Origin: JBCCMB01 sp039026555
GTDB lineage: Bacteria; Pseudomonadota; Alphaproteobacteria; Caulobacterales; Hyphomonadaceae
Assembly: GCA_039026555.1 (NCBI GenBank)
Contig: JBCCMB010000078.1
Location: forward strand, 1 to 12,441
DNA length: 12,441 nucleotides
Reading direction: 5' to 3'
Shown here: in pieces, positions 1 to 6,976 of the stretch
Position numbering within the stretch: the first letter of the stretch is position 1
How the letters are laid out: every line of letters begins with the position of its first letter
Notes under the pieces: model-generated
What the model was told of the DNA's origin: nothing
Databases searched by the model: none
Seen by the model: the letters and a program-made list of their open reading frames with translations, nothing else
Program-made: the position numbers and the translations under genes

Positions 1-945
1 GGGCGAGTAGGTTGGATCGGGCTTGGCGGAAGTTTCCTCGTCTGACGCTGTATCCGAAGCCGTGTCTGCCGCATCCGTCGAGCTTGGCGTTTCTTTCCGC
101 AAAGCGGCGGCGCGTTCCACATCTTCCGGAACGCCTTGCACGAAAGAGCCGACGCCTGCGCCAATCGCCAATCCCGTCGAGGTCACTTTCGCGCCGGGCG
201 CAGGACGCGCGGATGGTGTCTCGACGCCGCCGCGTTCGTTCACGCTTCCATCGGTCGCCGCATCTGACGATGTAGGCGCCGCAGGAGCGGTTATGTCTTC
301 GGCCGGCGCCCAGGATGAAGGCGGCGGCGTGGTTATGTCGGGCGCGGTAGGTTGCGGCGGGGATGAAAAATCTGACTCGACCGTGGGCGCTAGGTTAGGC
401 GCGGATGAAGGCGCGTCTTCTGAGTTGATCTTTTCAGCCATGTCGGCGACCGCGGCGGCCATCGCCGCTTCGCTCACATCTCCACCTTGTGTGGATAGGG
501 TGGGCGCCTCGTCGTCGTTTTCCGGCGCCGTCGGCGCGAGCTCTTCGGCGGCCGCAGGCGCTGGGTCGGGCTGAGGTGCGATCGACGCTTTGGGGCTCGA
601 AATGACCGGTTTTGGGGAATCCAACGACGTCAAGATACTGGAAATCGCCGCTTCGGCGCCGATTGCGATACGGTGGGCTTCTACGGCCATCTGGGTGATC
701 AGCTTTTCGTAGGTTCCGCCATCATCGGCCGGCGTCGCGGCCAGCAGCGCTGCGTCCGCCTTTTCCAGTTCCCGGCCGCCCTCCTGGAGGAGCCTGATTT
801 CAGATGGGTCCGCACTGACTTCGACCACATACCCTTCGGTCTCAAACACGCTGCGTCCCTCATCGCCCTCACGCCAGTCGATTTGCCGATTGGCGGTCAT
901 GTCGCAGAGTTTATCGATCAGCTTTTGAGTTGAGGCGTGGAGCAT
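1..945 (-). CDS. Hypothetical protein with a short folded N-terminal domain and a long Ala/Pro/Ser/Thr-rich acidic tail (3' end outside window)
   Basis: The minus strand is open without a stop from the ATG at 943-945 to the window edge (315 codons, C-terminus missing). I do not recognise the family. Residues 1 to about 108 look folded: a helix (LIDKLCDMTANRQ), a short beta-type stretch (DWREGDEGRSVFETEGYVV), then amphipathic helices around LEKADAALLAAT and YEKLITQMAVEAHRIAIGAE. From about residue 110 the chain is low complexity, rich in Ala, Pro, Ser, Thr, Asp and Glu, and probably disordered. A glycine-rich patch (GLAIGAGVGSFVQG) sits near residue 262. No signal peptide or membrane helix is visible. 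There is no clear Shine-Dalgarno before the ATG. It lies 62 bases after vsr on the same strand. Long plus-strand frames in the same stretch are antisense shadows: the minus frame alone has a structured start and ordinary codon use. Confidence 0.75.
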   Translation of the reverse strand, partial: MLHASTQKLIDKLCDMTANRQIDWREGDEGRSVFETEGYVVEVSADPSEIRLLQEGGRELEKADAALLAATPADDGGTYEKLITQMAVEAHRIAIGAEAAISSILTSLDSPKPVISSPKASIAPQPDPAPAAAEELAPTAPENDDEAPTLSTQGGDVSEAAMAAAVADMAEKINSEDAPSSAPNLAPTVESDFSSPPQPTAPDITTPPPSSWAPAEDITAPAAPTSSDAATDGSVNERGGVETPSARPAPGAKVTSTGLAIGAGVGSFVQGVPEDVERAAALRKETPSSTDAADTASDTASDEETSAKPDPTYSP

Positions 946-998
946 AAGTCAGCAAACTTTTGTATTAGGAAAGCGGGTAGGCTCTATTTAGCCATTAC

Positions 999-1020
999 CG
1001 GCGCGTTTCAAAAGGCGCCG
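999..1020 (-). terminator. Weak hairpin overlapping the vsr stop codon
   Basis: A 6-bp stem (CGGCGC / GCGCCG) with a 10-base loop spans the vsr stop codon. No T-run follows it on the minus strand, so it is at best a weak terminator or a 3'-end stabilising structure. Confidence 0.22.
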
Positions 1021-1439
1021 TCGCCTGTCTTTTCTTTAAAGATTGCATGGAGTGTGGCTTTTAGCGTTTCGAGAGGTTTTGTCTCGCATTCCCATATGGT
1101 TGCGACGCGCCATCCTAGCGCTTCTAAATCCTCACGCGCTTTAGCGTCCCGCGCTTGATTTCGCGCCCGCTTCTGGAGCCAATATTCGGTGTTGGTTTTT
1201 GGGATCCGCGCGCCGCGTGCGCAGTCATGAGCATGCCAGAAACAGCCATGGACGAAGATTACGGTCCGATGTTTGGCGAAGACCAGATCCGGTCGGCCCG
1301 GCAGATCTTTACGATATAAGCGGAACCGATATCCCAGCTTGTGCGCGGCGCGCCGAACGCGCAGCTCAGGCGTCGTGTTTTTGGATTTCACCGCCCGCAT
1401 GACCCTAGATCTGTCTTCCGGCGTGAAGACATCCGGCAT
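1008..1439 (-). CDS. vsr: Very short patch repair (Vsr) mismatch endonuclease
   Basis: This 143-residue protein nicks next to T:G mismatches that arise when 5-methylcytosine deaminates, so that short-patch repair can restore the C. The ORF opens further upstream, but MPDVFTPEDRSRVMRAVKSK at 1437-1439 is the family's normal start and leaves 4 bases after the methyltransferase stop. Family residues sit at almost the same positions as in E. coli Vsr: E25 in NTTPE, catalytic D51 in PGRPDLVF, and the run HGCFWHAHDC at 64-73. That run supplies H64, C66, F67, W68, H69, H71 and C73 for catalysis, mismatch wedging and structural zinc. D98 and C118 (WEC) complete the set. All key residues are present, so the enzyme should be active. 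No ribosome binding site is evident, so translation is probably coupled to the methyltransferase. Confidence 0.95.
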   Translation of the reverse strand: MPDVFTPEDRSRVMRAVKSKNTTPELRVRRAAHKLGYRFRLYRKDLPGRPDLVFAKHRTVIFVHGCFWHAHDCARGARIPKTNTEYWLQKRARNQARDAKAREDLEALGWRVATIWECETKPLETLKATLHAIFKEKTGDGAF

Positions 1440-1443
1440 GAAT

Positions 1444-2595
1444 TTACGCGGCGTCTTGCGCGCGGGCTGTTTCACCGCCGGCGAGCGGGGATAAGAGATG
1501 GTCGCCCAGCCAGCGTACGACGGGTATAGACACGCCGTCGCCCAGAATTTTGAGGGCCGCTGTTTCGCTTTTGGGCAAGGCGTAGCTCTCATCGCATCCC
1601 ATGAGCCGGGCCGCCTCGCGCGCTAAAAGCGGCCGCATGCGCGCCTGGCCATTCTCGGTGATCAAGAGAAACTGGCGAGACGACCCGCCGGCTGGCGTAC
1701 GAAGGCAGCCGGCAAGCCCATCATAGCGGATTTCGGCGCGCTGAACTTTCCGACCGTATTCCGGGCGCATGCGGCGATAGACGGCCCCGGCGCGCCACGT
1801 CGGATCTTTCAGCGCAGCGTCGAACCGCGCCCTGTGCAGCGGCGACATCATCTCGATCAAGCGCGCGCAATGTTCCGGTTTTCGCCAGGATTTTTCAGGC
1901 GGATCGCGCTCAAGGACATCCTCCAACCGGGTGTTGCGCGCAGATGGGTTTGGCGGTCGCCACCAAACCCATGCGAGGCGCGCCTCGGGCTCCAGTCTCT
2001 CAACCGCCTCTTTTAAAAGCGGCGGATGAAAGACCGGGTCCGGCGCGCCGGAAAGGCCGGCGGGTATTTTTCCCTTGTGCGCGACAATGAAGAGGCGTGG
2101 ACGCGATTGGGGCGAAAACAACGCCGCATCAATCAGCATGGCGCCGGCGCGATAGCCGGCCGCTGTCAGCGTTTCCATCAGCGCTGAAAAATCCTTGCCG
2201 CCACGCGACGAGATCAATCCTGCGACATTCTCAAGCGCAAGCGTCTTGGGCGCGCGGTCATCTGCCGTCAAGGCCTCAATCTGTCGCCAAAATCCCCAAA
2301 ATGCTCCTGACCGTGGCGCGTTTAGACCTTTGCGCGCGCCAGCGAGCGATAAATCCTGGCAAGGAAAGGACGCCCAGGCGAGATCGACGTCGGGCAAGTC
2401 CCCCGGCCTCAACGTCCAAACGTCCGAATGATCTATGCGCGAATCTGGGAAATTGGCGCGATAGGCGGCGCATTTCATGGCGTCGAAATCATTCGCGAAC
2501 ACACAGTCGAAATGATCCTTCAAACCCATATGGGCGAGGCCGCCGCCGGCGAAGAATTCTGCGAGTTTCGGACGCGAATCGGTGCTCATAGCCAT
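1444..2595 (-). CDS. DNA (cytosine-5-)-methyltransferase, Dcm/type II M family
   Basis: It transfers a methyl group from SAM to C5 of cytosine in a specific DNA site; the target cannot be read from the sequence. With the start at 2593-2595 it has 383 residues. Motif I is FFAGGGLAHMGL (about 14-25). Motif IV is FPCQDLS with catalytic C79. Motif VI is LENVAGL with E122. Motif VIII is QSRPRLFIVA (163-172). Motif IX is near REAARLMGCDESY and motif X is GDGVSIPVVRWLGDHLL near the end, so all hallmark blocks are intact and in the usual order. The frame opens at a TTG at 2617-2619, with further ATGs at 2608, 2599 and 2587. I prefer 2595 because a GGGG lies 7 bases upstream. It follows the thioredoxin-like gene by 39 bases and precedes vsr by 4. 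No restriction endonuclease gene adjoins it. Confidence 0.95.
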   Translation of the reverse strand: MAMSTDSRPKLAEFFAGGGLAHMGLKDHFDCVFANDFDAMKCAAYRANFPDSRIDHSDVWTLRPGDLPDVDLAWASFPCQDLSLAGARKGLNAPRSGAFWGFWRQIEALTADDRAPKTLALENVAGLISSRGGKDFSALMETLTAAGYRAGAMLIDAALFSPQSRPRLFIVAHKGKIPAGLSGAPDPVFHPPLLKEAVERLEPEARLAWVWWRPPNPSARNTRLEDVLERDPPEKSWRKPEHCARLIEMMSPLHRARFDAALKDPTWRAGAVYRRMRPEYGRKVQRAEIRYDGLAGCLRTPAGGSSRQFLLITENGQARMRPLLAREAARLMGCDESYALPKSETAALKILGDGVSIPVVRWLGDHLLSPLAGGETARAQDAA

Positions 2596-2634
2596 GAGCA
2601 TACCCCGCATTCGGCGCAAACGCAGGCGGCGGCG

Positions 2635-3354
2635 TTAGTTTACCGTCTCAATTGCGGCGCGGATGTCGGCGATTTGTTGAACCACGTCCATGATCCCGTC
2701 CGTCGAGCCGACATTCAAATCCGTTCGGAAGGCGTGGGTCGTCAGATCCGGACCGATAAGCAAATAGGTCGGCGTCCAATCGATCAGGAACGCATCGCGC
2801 AGGGAGGCGTCAGGGTCCATCGCGACCGGGTAGGACAATCCTTTGTCGGCGAAATAGGTCTCGAGCGATCCCCATTTGCCCATCGCTTCGTCCATCCGCG
2901 CGGCGCTTGGCGGCGTGTGGATGGATAAGAAATTCGTGCCAGGATCGCTTTCAAGCGCGTCTGTGAGCGCCGCGACATAGGGCGCGTCTTTGACACAATC
3001 GCCACACCACATGCCCCAAAATTTCACGACCGTCCATTTGCCGGCGAGCGTCTCCTGGCTCGCCTCGCCGCCGCCATACATCGACGCGGTGAAATCCGGG
3101 ATTTTTGCGTCCAGGCCGCGATAGGAGAGGGGCCGGCCGTAATCGTCCGCAGGTACGCCGCTCTTTTTCGTCTTCGCCGCAGTGGCGAAGTCGATCATTG
3201 ACGTGGTTCGAAACTCATTGATCGCGGTGTCTATCGAAGGATCGACATGTGCGTCGTTTGAAGCGTTACTTGTCTCGGAGAGTGTTTCCGATGCGTTAGG
3301 CGCGCCGCACGCCGCCAGCGCTGCAAAGGCGCTCGCTAGAAGAATTGTCCGCAT
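2635..3354 (-). CDS. TlpA-like thioredoxin-fold lipoprotein
   Basis: A 239-residue exported protein. The N-terminus MRTILLASAFAALAACGAPN is a lipoprotein signal peptide with lipobox LAAC and lipidated C16, so it should be anchored in a membrane facing the periplasm. After a Ser/Thr/Asn-rich linker, the thioredoxin fold starts near residue 80 (IPDFTASMYGG). It carries WGMWCGDC with redox cysteines C117 and C120, and the cis-proline turn WTPTYLL at P195. The AhpC/TSA-Redoxin/TlpA family reduces or exchanges disulfides on periplasmic partners such as cytochrome c maturation factors; the partner here is unknown. An AAGG sits 6 bases before the ATG. The methyltransferase follows 39 bases downstream on the same strand, so co-transcription is possible, but no functional link is known. 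Confidence 0.9.
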   Translation of the reverse strand: MRTILLASAFAALAACGAPNASETLSETSNASNDAHVDPSIDTAINEFRTTSMIDFATAAKTKKSGVPADDYGRPLSYRGLDAKIPDFTASMYGGGEASQETLAGKWTVVKFWGMWCGDCVKDAPYVAALTDALESDPGTNFLSIHTPPSAARMDEAMGKWGSLETYFADKGLSYPVAMDPDASLRDAFLIDWTPTYLLIGPDLTTHAFRTDLNVGSTDGIMDVVQQIADIRAAIETVN

Positions 3355-3382
3355 GATCGACCTTAGGTTATCAACTGCTCTA

Positions 3383-3409
3383 TCGTGATGTGGACTTTAT
3401 CCACCACGA
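3383..3409 (-). promoter_or_regulatory. Long inverted repeat upstream of the thioredoxin-like gene
   Basis: TCGTG-(AT)-GTGGA, a 5-base loop, then TCCAC-CACGA: ten paired bases interrupted by a 2-base bulge on one side. It ends 28 bases before the ATG at 3354. This could be an operator or a 5'-UTR hairpin. It lies apart from the GC-rich thiolase terminator and has no T-run. Confidence 0.4.
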
Positions 3410-3443
3410 GTCGATCTTTTTCTGCAAAGCGGTTGAAGAAGAG

Positions 3444-3466
3444 GGGGCGGCGTCATCCGCCGCCCC
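3444..3466 (-). terminator. Rho-independent-type terminator after the thiolase gene
   Basis: A perfect 9-bp GC stem (GGGGCGGCG / CGCCGCCCC) with a 5-base loop starts 12 bases after the thiolase stop codon. On the minus strand it is followed by a pyrimidine run (CTCTTCTTC) rather than a pure T tract, as is common in alphaproteobacteria. Confidence 0.6.
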
Positions 3467-3478
3467 GATCTGTTAGCG

Positions 3479-4684
3479 CTAGAAGATTTCGAACAAGCCG
3501 GCCGCGCCTTGGCCGCCGCCGATACACATGGAGACAATGCCGTATTTCGCGTTGCGGCGCTTGCCTTCCAAAAGGATGTGACCGGTGCAACGCGCTCCGG
3601 TGACGCCGTAAGGGTGTCCGATCGAGATCGACCCGCCATTGACATTGTATTTTTCCGGATCGATGCCGAGTTCGTCGCGACAATACAAGCATTGCGAGGC
3701 GAAGGCTTCGTTGAGCTCCCAAAGATCAATGTCGTCGATCTTCAGTCCCTGACGCTCGAGCAGACGTGGGATCGCGACCACAGGGCCAATGCCCATTTCA
3801 TCCGCGTCCACGCCGCCGACGGAGAAGCCGCGGAACGCGCCGAGCGGTTCCAAGCCGCGCTTCTCAGCGGTTTTTGCTTCCATCAGGACCAGAGCCGCCC
3901 CGCCGTCTGAGAATTGGCTGGCGTTGCCGGCGGTGACGTATTTGCCTTCTTTCACCTGCATGCCGCCTTTGAAGACCGGCTGTAGGTTTTGCAGATCCTC
4001 GATCGTCGTTTGCGGACGGTTGCACTCGTCTTTGGTGACTGTGTAGTCCTCAATTGTGACTTCTCCGGTCGCCTTGTCTTTCTTGGCCCATTTCACGTCC
4101 ATCGGGACGATCTCGTCGGCGTATTTTCCGGACTCCTGCGCGGCCGCGGTGCGCTGCTGGGATTGCAGGGAATACTCGTCTTGCGCTTCGCGGGAGACGT
4201 TGTAGCGCTCCGCCACGATTTCGGCGGTTTCCAGCATGGACATGTAGATGCCCGGCTGAACTTGCATCACCTTGTCGTCGGCGATGTGGTGCGCGTTCAT
4301 ATGGCCGCCAAGCTGAACGAGCGAGATGCTTTCGACGCCGCCGCCAATCATGGTGTCGACGCCATTGTTGACGATGGAGTTTGCGGCCAGCGCAACGGCG
4401 TTGAGGCCGGACGAGCAGAAGCGGTTGATCGTGGCGCCCGCCGTGGTCGTGGGGAGATCCGCCCACAATGCGGCCTGGCGGGCGATGTTTGACCCCGTTG
4501 CGCCTTCCGGCATGGAGCAGCCGAGATAAACGTCTTCGATTTCGCCGGGTTCGACGCCTGCGCGCTCCACAGCGTGCTTAATGGCGTGGCCCGCCATCGC
4601 CGCGCCATGGGTCTGGTTGAAACCGCCGCGGACGGATTTGGCGAGGCCCGTTCGGGCGGTGGATACGATAACAGCTTCACGCAT
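3479..4684 (-). CDS. Acetyl-CoA C-acyltransferase (thiolase)
   Basis: A full-length 401-residue thiolase catalysing thiolytic cleavage of 3-ketoacyl-CoA to acetyl-CoA and a shortened acyl-CoA (or the reverse condensation) in the cytoplasm. The N-terminus MREAVIVSTARTGL is typical. The nucleophilic cysteine is C90 in INRFCSSGLNA. The C-terminal half has NEAFA (325-329), GHPYGVTGAR with H357, and the second catalytic cysteine C387 in CIGGGQG. Nothing is missing. The GHPYG variant resembles acyltransferases of beta-oxidation or branched-chain degradation more than PHB-type PhaA, but substrate length cannot be read. A GGGAGAG ribosome binding site lies about 9 bases before the ATG. It is probably a single-gene transcript: hairpins flank it on both sides and the next gene upstream is 186 bases away. 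An acyl-CoA dehydrogenase that could act in the same pathway lies about 4 kb away on the other strand. Confidence 0.95.
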   Translation of the reverse strand: MREAVIVSTARTGLAKSVRGGFNQTHGAAMAGHAIKHAVERAGVEPGEIEDVYLGCSMPEGATGSNIARQAALWADLPTTTAGATINRFCSSGLNAVALAANSIVNNGVDTMIGGGVESISLVQLGGHMNAHHIADDKVMQVQPGIYMSMLETAEIVAERYNVSREAQDEYSLQSQQRTAAAQESGKYADEIVPMDVKWAKKDKATGEVTIEDYTVTKDECNRPQTTIEDLQNLQPVFKGGMQVKEGKYVTAGNASQFSDGGAALVLMEAKTAEKRGLEPLGAFRGFSVGGVDADEMGIGPVVAIPRLLERQGLKIDDIDLWELNEAFASQCLYCRDELGIDPEKYNVNGGSISIGHPYGVTGARCTGHILLEGKRRNAKYGIVSMCIGGGQGAAGLFEIF

Positions 4685-4750
4685 GGCGTAGGCTCTCCCT
4701 GAGTATGAGTTGGGCGGGACACTACGCGTCCAGAGACGGCGGCGCTAGCC

Positions 4751-4766
4751 GTCACCTTAACGTCAA
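4751..4766 (-). promoter_or_regulatory. Candidate MerR/LiuR-type dyad upstream of the thiolase gene
   Basis: On the minus strand it reads TTGACGTTAAGGTGAC, an imperfect 16-base dyad about 66 bases before the thiolase ATG. It resembles TTKACG-N4-CGTMAA, the form I remember for MerR-family regulators of acyl-CoA and branched-chain amino acid catabolism (LiuR type). The left half is good and the right half is degenerate. A better match lies at 7934-7949. Confidence 0.3.
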
Positions 4767-4827
4767 CCTCAAGAAGATCTAAAACGCGTTTCCGCTTGTC
4801 TTTTCCGGCACATAGGCGCGATCAACA

Positions 4828-4855
4828 CGCCCGCGCAAAAACTCCTGCGCGGGCG
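4828..4855 (-). terminator. Hairpin terminator after the S9 peptidase gene
   Basis: A perfect 10-bp stem (CGCCCGCGCA / TGCGCGGGCG) with an 8-base loop lies 15 bases past the stop codon of the peptidase gene. Only a few T residues follow on the minus strand, so termination may be partial or factor-assisted. Confidence 0.55.
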
Positions 4856-4870
4856 ATTGGTCGAGGTGGG

Positions 4871-6874
4871 TTACTCGGCGGGCGTTTCGCCCAAAACACG
4901 CTCTAAGAATTCGGCCTGACGCCGATAGTAGAAGAGCCTGTTGGAGAGCTTGCGCCATCCATGCCCCTCATCCGGAATGCGGATGTAAGGCGCTTCCACG
5001 CCATTGGCTCGTAGCGCGCGCACCATGACCTCAGTTTCATAGATGTCGATGCGCGGATCCATCACGCCGTGCGAGTAGAGGACCGGCACGTTGATAGCGT
5101 CGACCTGACGGATCGGAGAGTTCACGCGATAGAATTCACGCCATTTTGGATCGGTGATGTCGCCATATTCGATCCGGTCGGACGCTTTGAGCGCCGGGGA
5201 CGCGACCTCAAGGCCGGTAATCCAATCCGCAACGCCGAAAAGCGACACGCCGGCTTTAAACACACCAGGATAATTGGCGAGCACGGCGTTGACCATATAG
5301 CCGCCATAAGATCCGCCCAGCACAGCGGCCCGGTCCATGTCGACGCGCCCATCTGCGCGCAGGAAATCCGCCATGTCGACGAGATCGCGTACGCTGTCGA
5401 GCCGCTTTTCTTGATCGTCCAGCGTCACATAGGTGCGCCCAAAGCCAGTGGAGCCGCGAACATTCGATTGGAACACTGCGACGCCGCGATCGACGTGATA
5501 CTGGATAACGCCATTGAAGCTCGGACGAGATTGGGCGGTCGGTCCACCATGAACGAAGAAGACGACCGGCGGCGGGCCGTCGTCTACCCGAGATGACGCG
5601 TCTGGCAGATAGAGCAAACCTTGAAGCTCGACGCCGTCGCGCGCAGGAATGCGGATACTCTCCGGACGGACCAGCCGATCCGCGTCCAGCCCGGCCAAGT
5701 TTGACGTCACCGTCTGGGCGACCGCGCCGGTTTCCATATTCCAGACGAGCACATCGCCGGGCGTCGCCCAACCATTAACCCGGATCGCCAGCTGCGGCGT
5801 AGATGTCGCGCAGGACAGCGAGTAGACGCCCTCCGCCAATTCCGGCGTTTCCAACATATCGCCGGTCGATAGGTTTTGCGCATGAAGCTTGGAGAAGCCG
5901 TCCTCATTGACGGTCCATACAAGGTATTTGTCGTCCGCCGCGCAAAGATTGACGTTTCTGACGTCGCCGTCGCCCGCGAACAGGCTCGTCATGTCGCCGC
6001 TGTCGATGTCGTAGCGCACAAGCTCCGAAAACTCGTAATTCAGATTGGTCGCCATATAGATCGACCCGCCATCGGCGCTCCAAGCGACACCGCCACCTAT
6101 ATGGTTGGCGCGAGGATCAGGCTTCGAGACGGTCGTCGTTTCGCCCGTATCGACGTCGAGAAGATAAAGATTGTCGGAGTCCTCGCCGACAGTTTCACTC
6201 ATCAAAATCGTCGATCCATCTGGGGAGACCCCCGCGACAAAGAAGCCGTAGACGCCCTCATAAACGCGTTCGCTGTCGCCGGTCTCGGCGTCGGCGACGT
6301 AGATGTCGAAGTCCAAGCCGTTCCGCTCGGTCGATGAATAGGCGAATGTACTTCCATCGCCGCTGAAACCGCCAAACGAGCGGAAGCCGCCCGCGACCGC
6401 CGGCATCAGTTCTTTTTCGCCTGATCCGTCGGCGGCGATGGCGTAATAGCTTTCTTGCTCATTGCCGTTGTTATCGGCGCCGTAGACGAGCGTGTCGCCA
6501 GCAGGCGTCCAGCTGAAGAACGTCACGCCGTTGCCAAAAGTCAGCTGAGCAGGTTGTCCGCCGCTGGCGGGAACTGTCCATAATTGCCGCTGACCAGTCA
6601 CGGAAGACATGAAGGCGACCGTGTCGCCGGTCGGAGATAAAGCATGCGCTTGCGCGCCGTTCGCCAGCAAATAACGCGCGATATCGGCGGGATCCTGCCC
6701 TGCGAAGCCGACAGAAATGGCCTCCGCCGTCGGCTCGATTGCATCTAGTTTAGCGTCTTCCGCCGCCGCCGGCGCCACGTCCGCGACGGGCGCCGTCGCG
6801 CTGGTCGGCTCTGTGGTTGCGCATCCCCCAATCGCCAAAACTGCGAGACCGCTCGCTAGGCTTGCATATCTCAT
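4871..6874 (-). CDS. S9 family peptidase (prolyl oligopeptidase / acylaminoacyl-peptidase type), lipoprotein
   Basis: A 667-residue serine peptidase. Its signal peptide MRYASLASGLAVLAIGGCAT has lipobox AIGGC with lipidated C18, so it acts at the envelope, probably in the periplasm. An Ala/Pro/Thr linker runs to about 50. A beta-propeller (about 65-395) follows, with repeated blocks such as LSPTGDTVAF, FSGDGSTFAYSS, VSPDGSTILMS and WSADGGSIYMA. The alpha/beta-hydrolase domain runs from about 405 to the end: oxyanion region VHGGPTAQSRP, N-V-R-G-STGFG, nucleophile S522 in LGGSYGGY, acid D606 in SHGVMDPRID and H638 in PDEGHGW. The triad is complete. Such enzymes cut short oligopeptides admitted through the propeller, so scavenging of peptides is likely. 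AGGAG lies 6 bases before the ATG. It appears to be monocistronic, with its own promoter and terminator. Confidence 0.94.
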   Translation of the reverse strand: MRYASLASGLAVLAIGGCATTEPTSATAPVADVAPAAAEDAKLDAIEPTAEAISVGFAGQDPADIARYLLANGAQAHALSPTGDTVAFMSSVTGQRQLWTVPASGGQPAQLTFGNGVTFFSWTPAGDTLVYGADNNGNEQESYYAIAADGSGEKELMPAVAGGFRSFGGFSGDGSTFAYSSTERNGLDFDIYVADAETGDSERVYEGVYGFFVAGVSPDGSTILMSETVGEDSDNLYLLDVDTGETTTVSKPDPRANHIGGGVAWSADGGSIYMATNLNYEFSELVRYDIDSGDMTSLFAGDGDVRNVNLCAADDKYLVWTVNEDGFSKLHAQNLSTGDMLETPELAEGVYSLSCATSTPQLAIRVNGWATPGDVLVWNMETGAVAQTVTSNLAGLDADRLVRPESIRIPARDGVELQGLLYLPDASSRVDDGPPPVVFFVHGGPTAQSRPSFNGVIQYHVDRGVAVFQSNVRGSTGFGRTYVTLDDQEKRLDSVRDLVDMADFLRADGRVDMDRAAVLGGSYGGYMVNAVLANYPGVFKAGVSLFGVADWITGLEVASPALKASDRIEYGDITDPKWREFYRVNSPIRQVDAINVPVLYSHGVMDPRIDIYETEVMVRALRANGVEAPYIRIPDEGHGWRKLSNRLFYYRRQAEFLERVLGETPAE

Positions 6875-6898
6875 GAACTGCTCCTGATTTTTTTGTTT

Positions 6899-6926
6899 AC
6901 CATAAGACGCACCGCGGACCGGTCAA
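6899..6926 (-). promoter_or_regulatory. Candidate sigma-70 promoter of the S9 peptidase gene
   Basis: On the minus strand: TTGACC (6921-6926), a 16-base spacer, and TATGGT (6899-6904), about 25 bases before the peptidase ATG. The -35 matches the consensus at 5 of 6 positions; the -10 keeps TAT and the final T. Confidence 0.45.
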
Positions 6927-6945
6927 ATGGGACAGACGACGTAGG

Positions 6946-6976
6946 AAAAACAGGGGAGAGGCGGTTAAACGTCCCC
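6946..6976 (-). terminator. Short hairpin and T-run at the dehalogenase 3' end
   Basis: On the minus strand GGGGA and TCCCC pair over a 14-base loop that contains the stop codon, and TGTTTTT follows. The stem is only 5 bp, so termination is plausible but weak. Confidence 0.35.

Noticed and set aside
23..574. A 183-residue Ala/Ser-rich plus-strand open frame, with others at 12-275 and 673-933
   Set aside because: They are antisense to a minus-strand frame that is open for 945 bases, has a structured N-terminus and continues the minus-strand gene order. The plus frames have only low-complexity or Arg-rich translations.
5069..6337. Plus-strand frames of 150-175 residues inside the S9 peptidase gene
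   Set aside because: They are antisense shadows of a complete peptidase with an intact catalytic triad.
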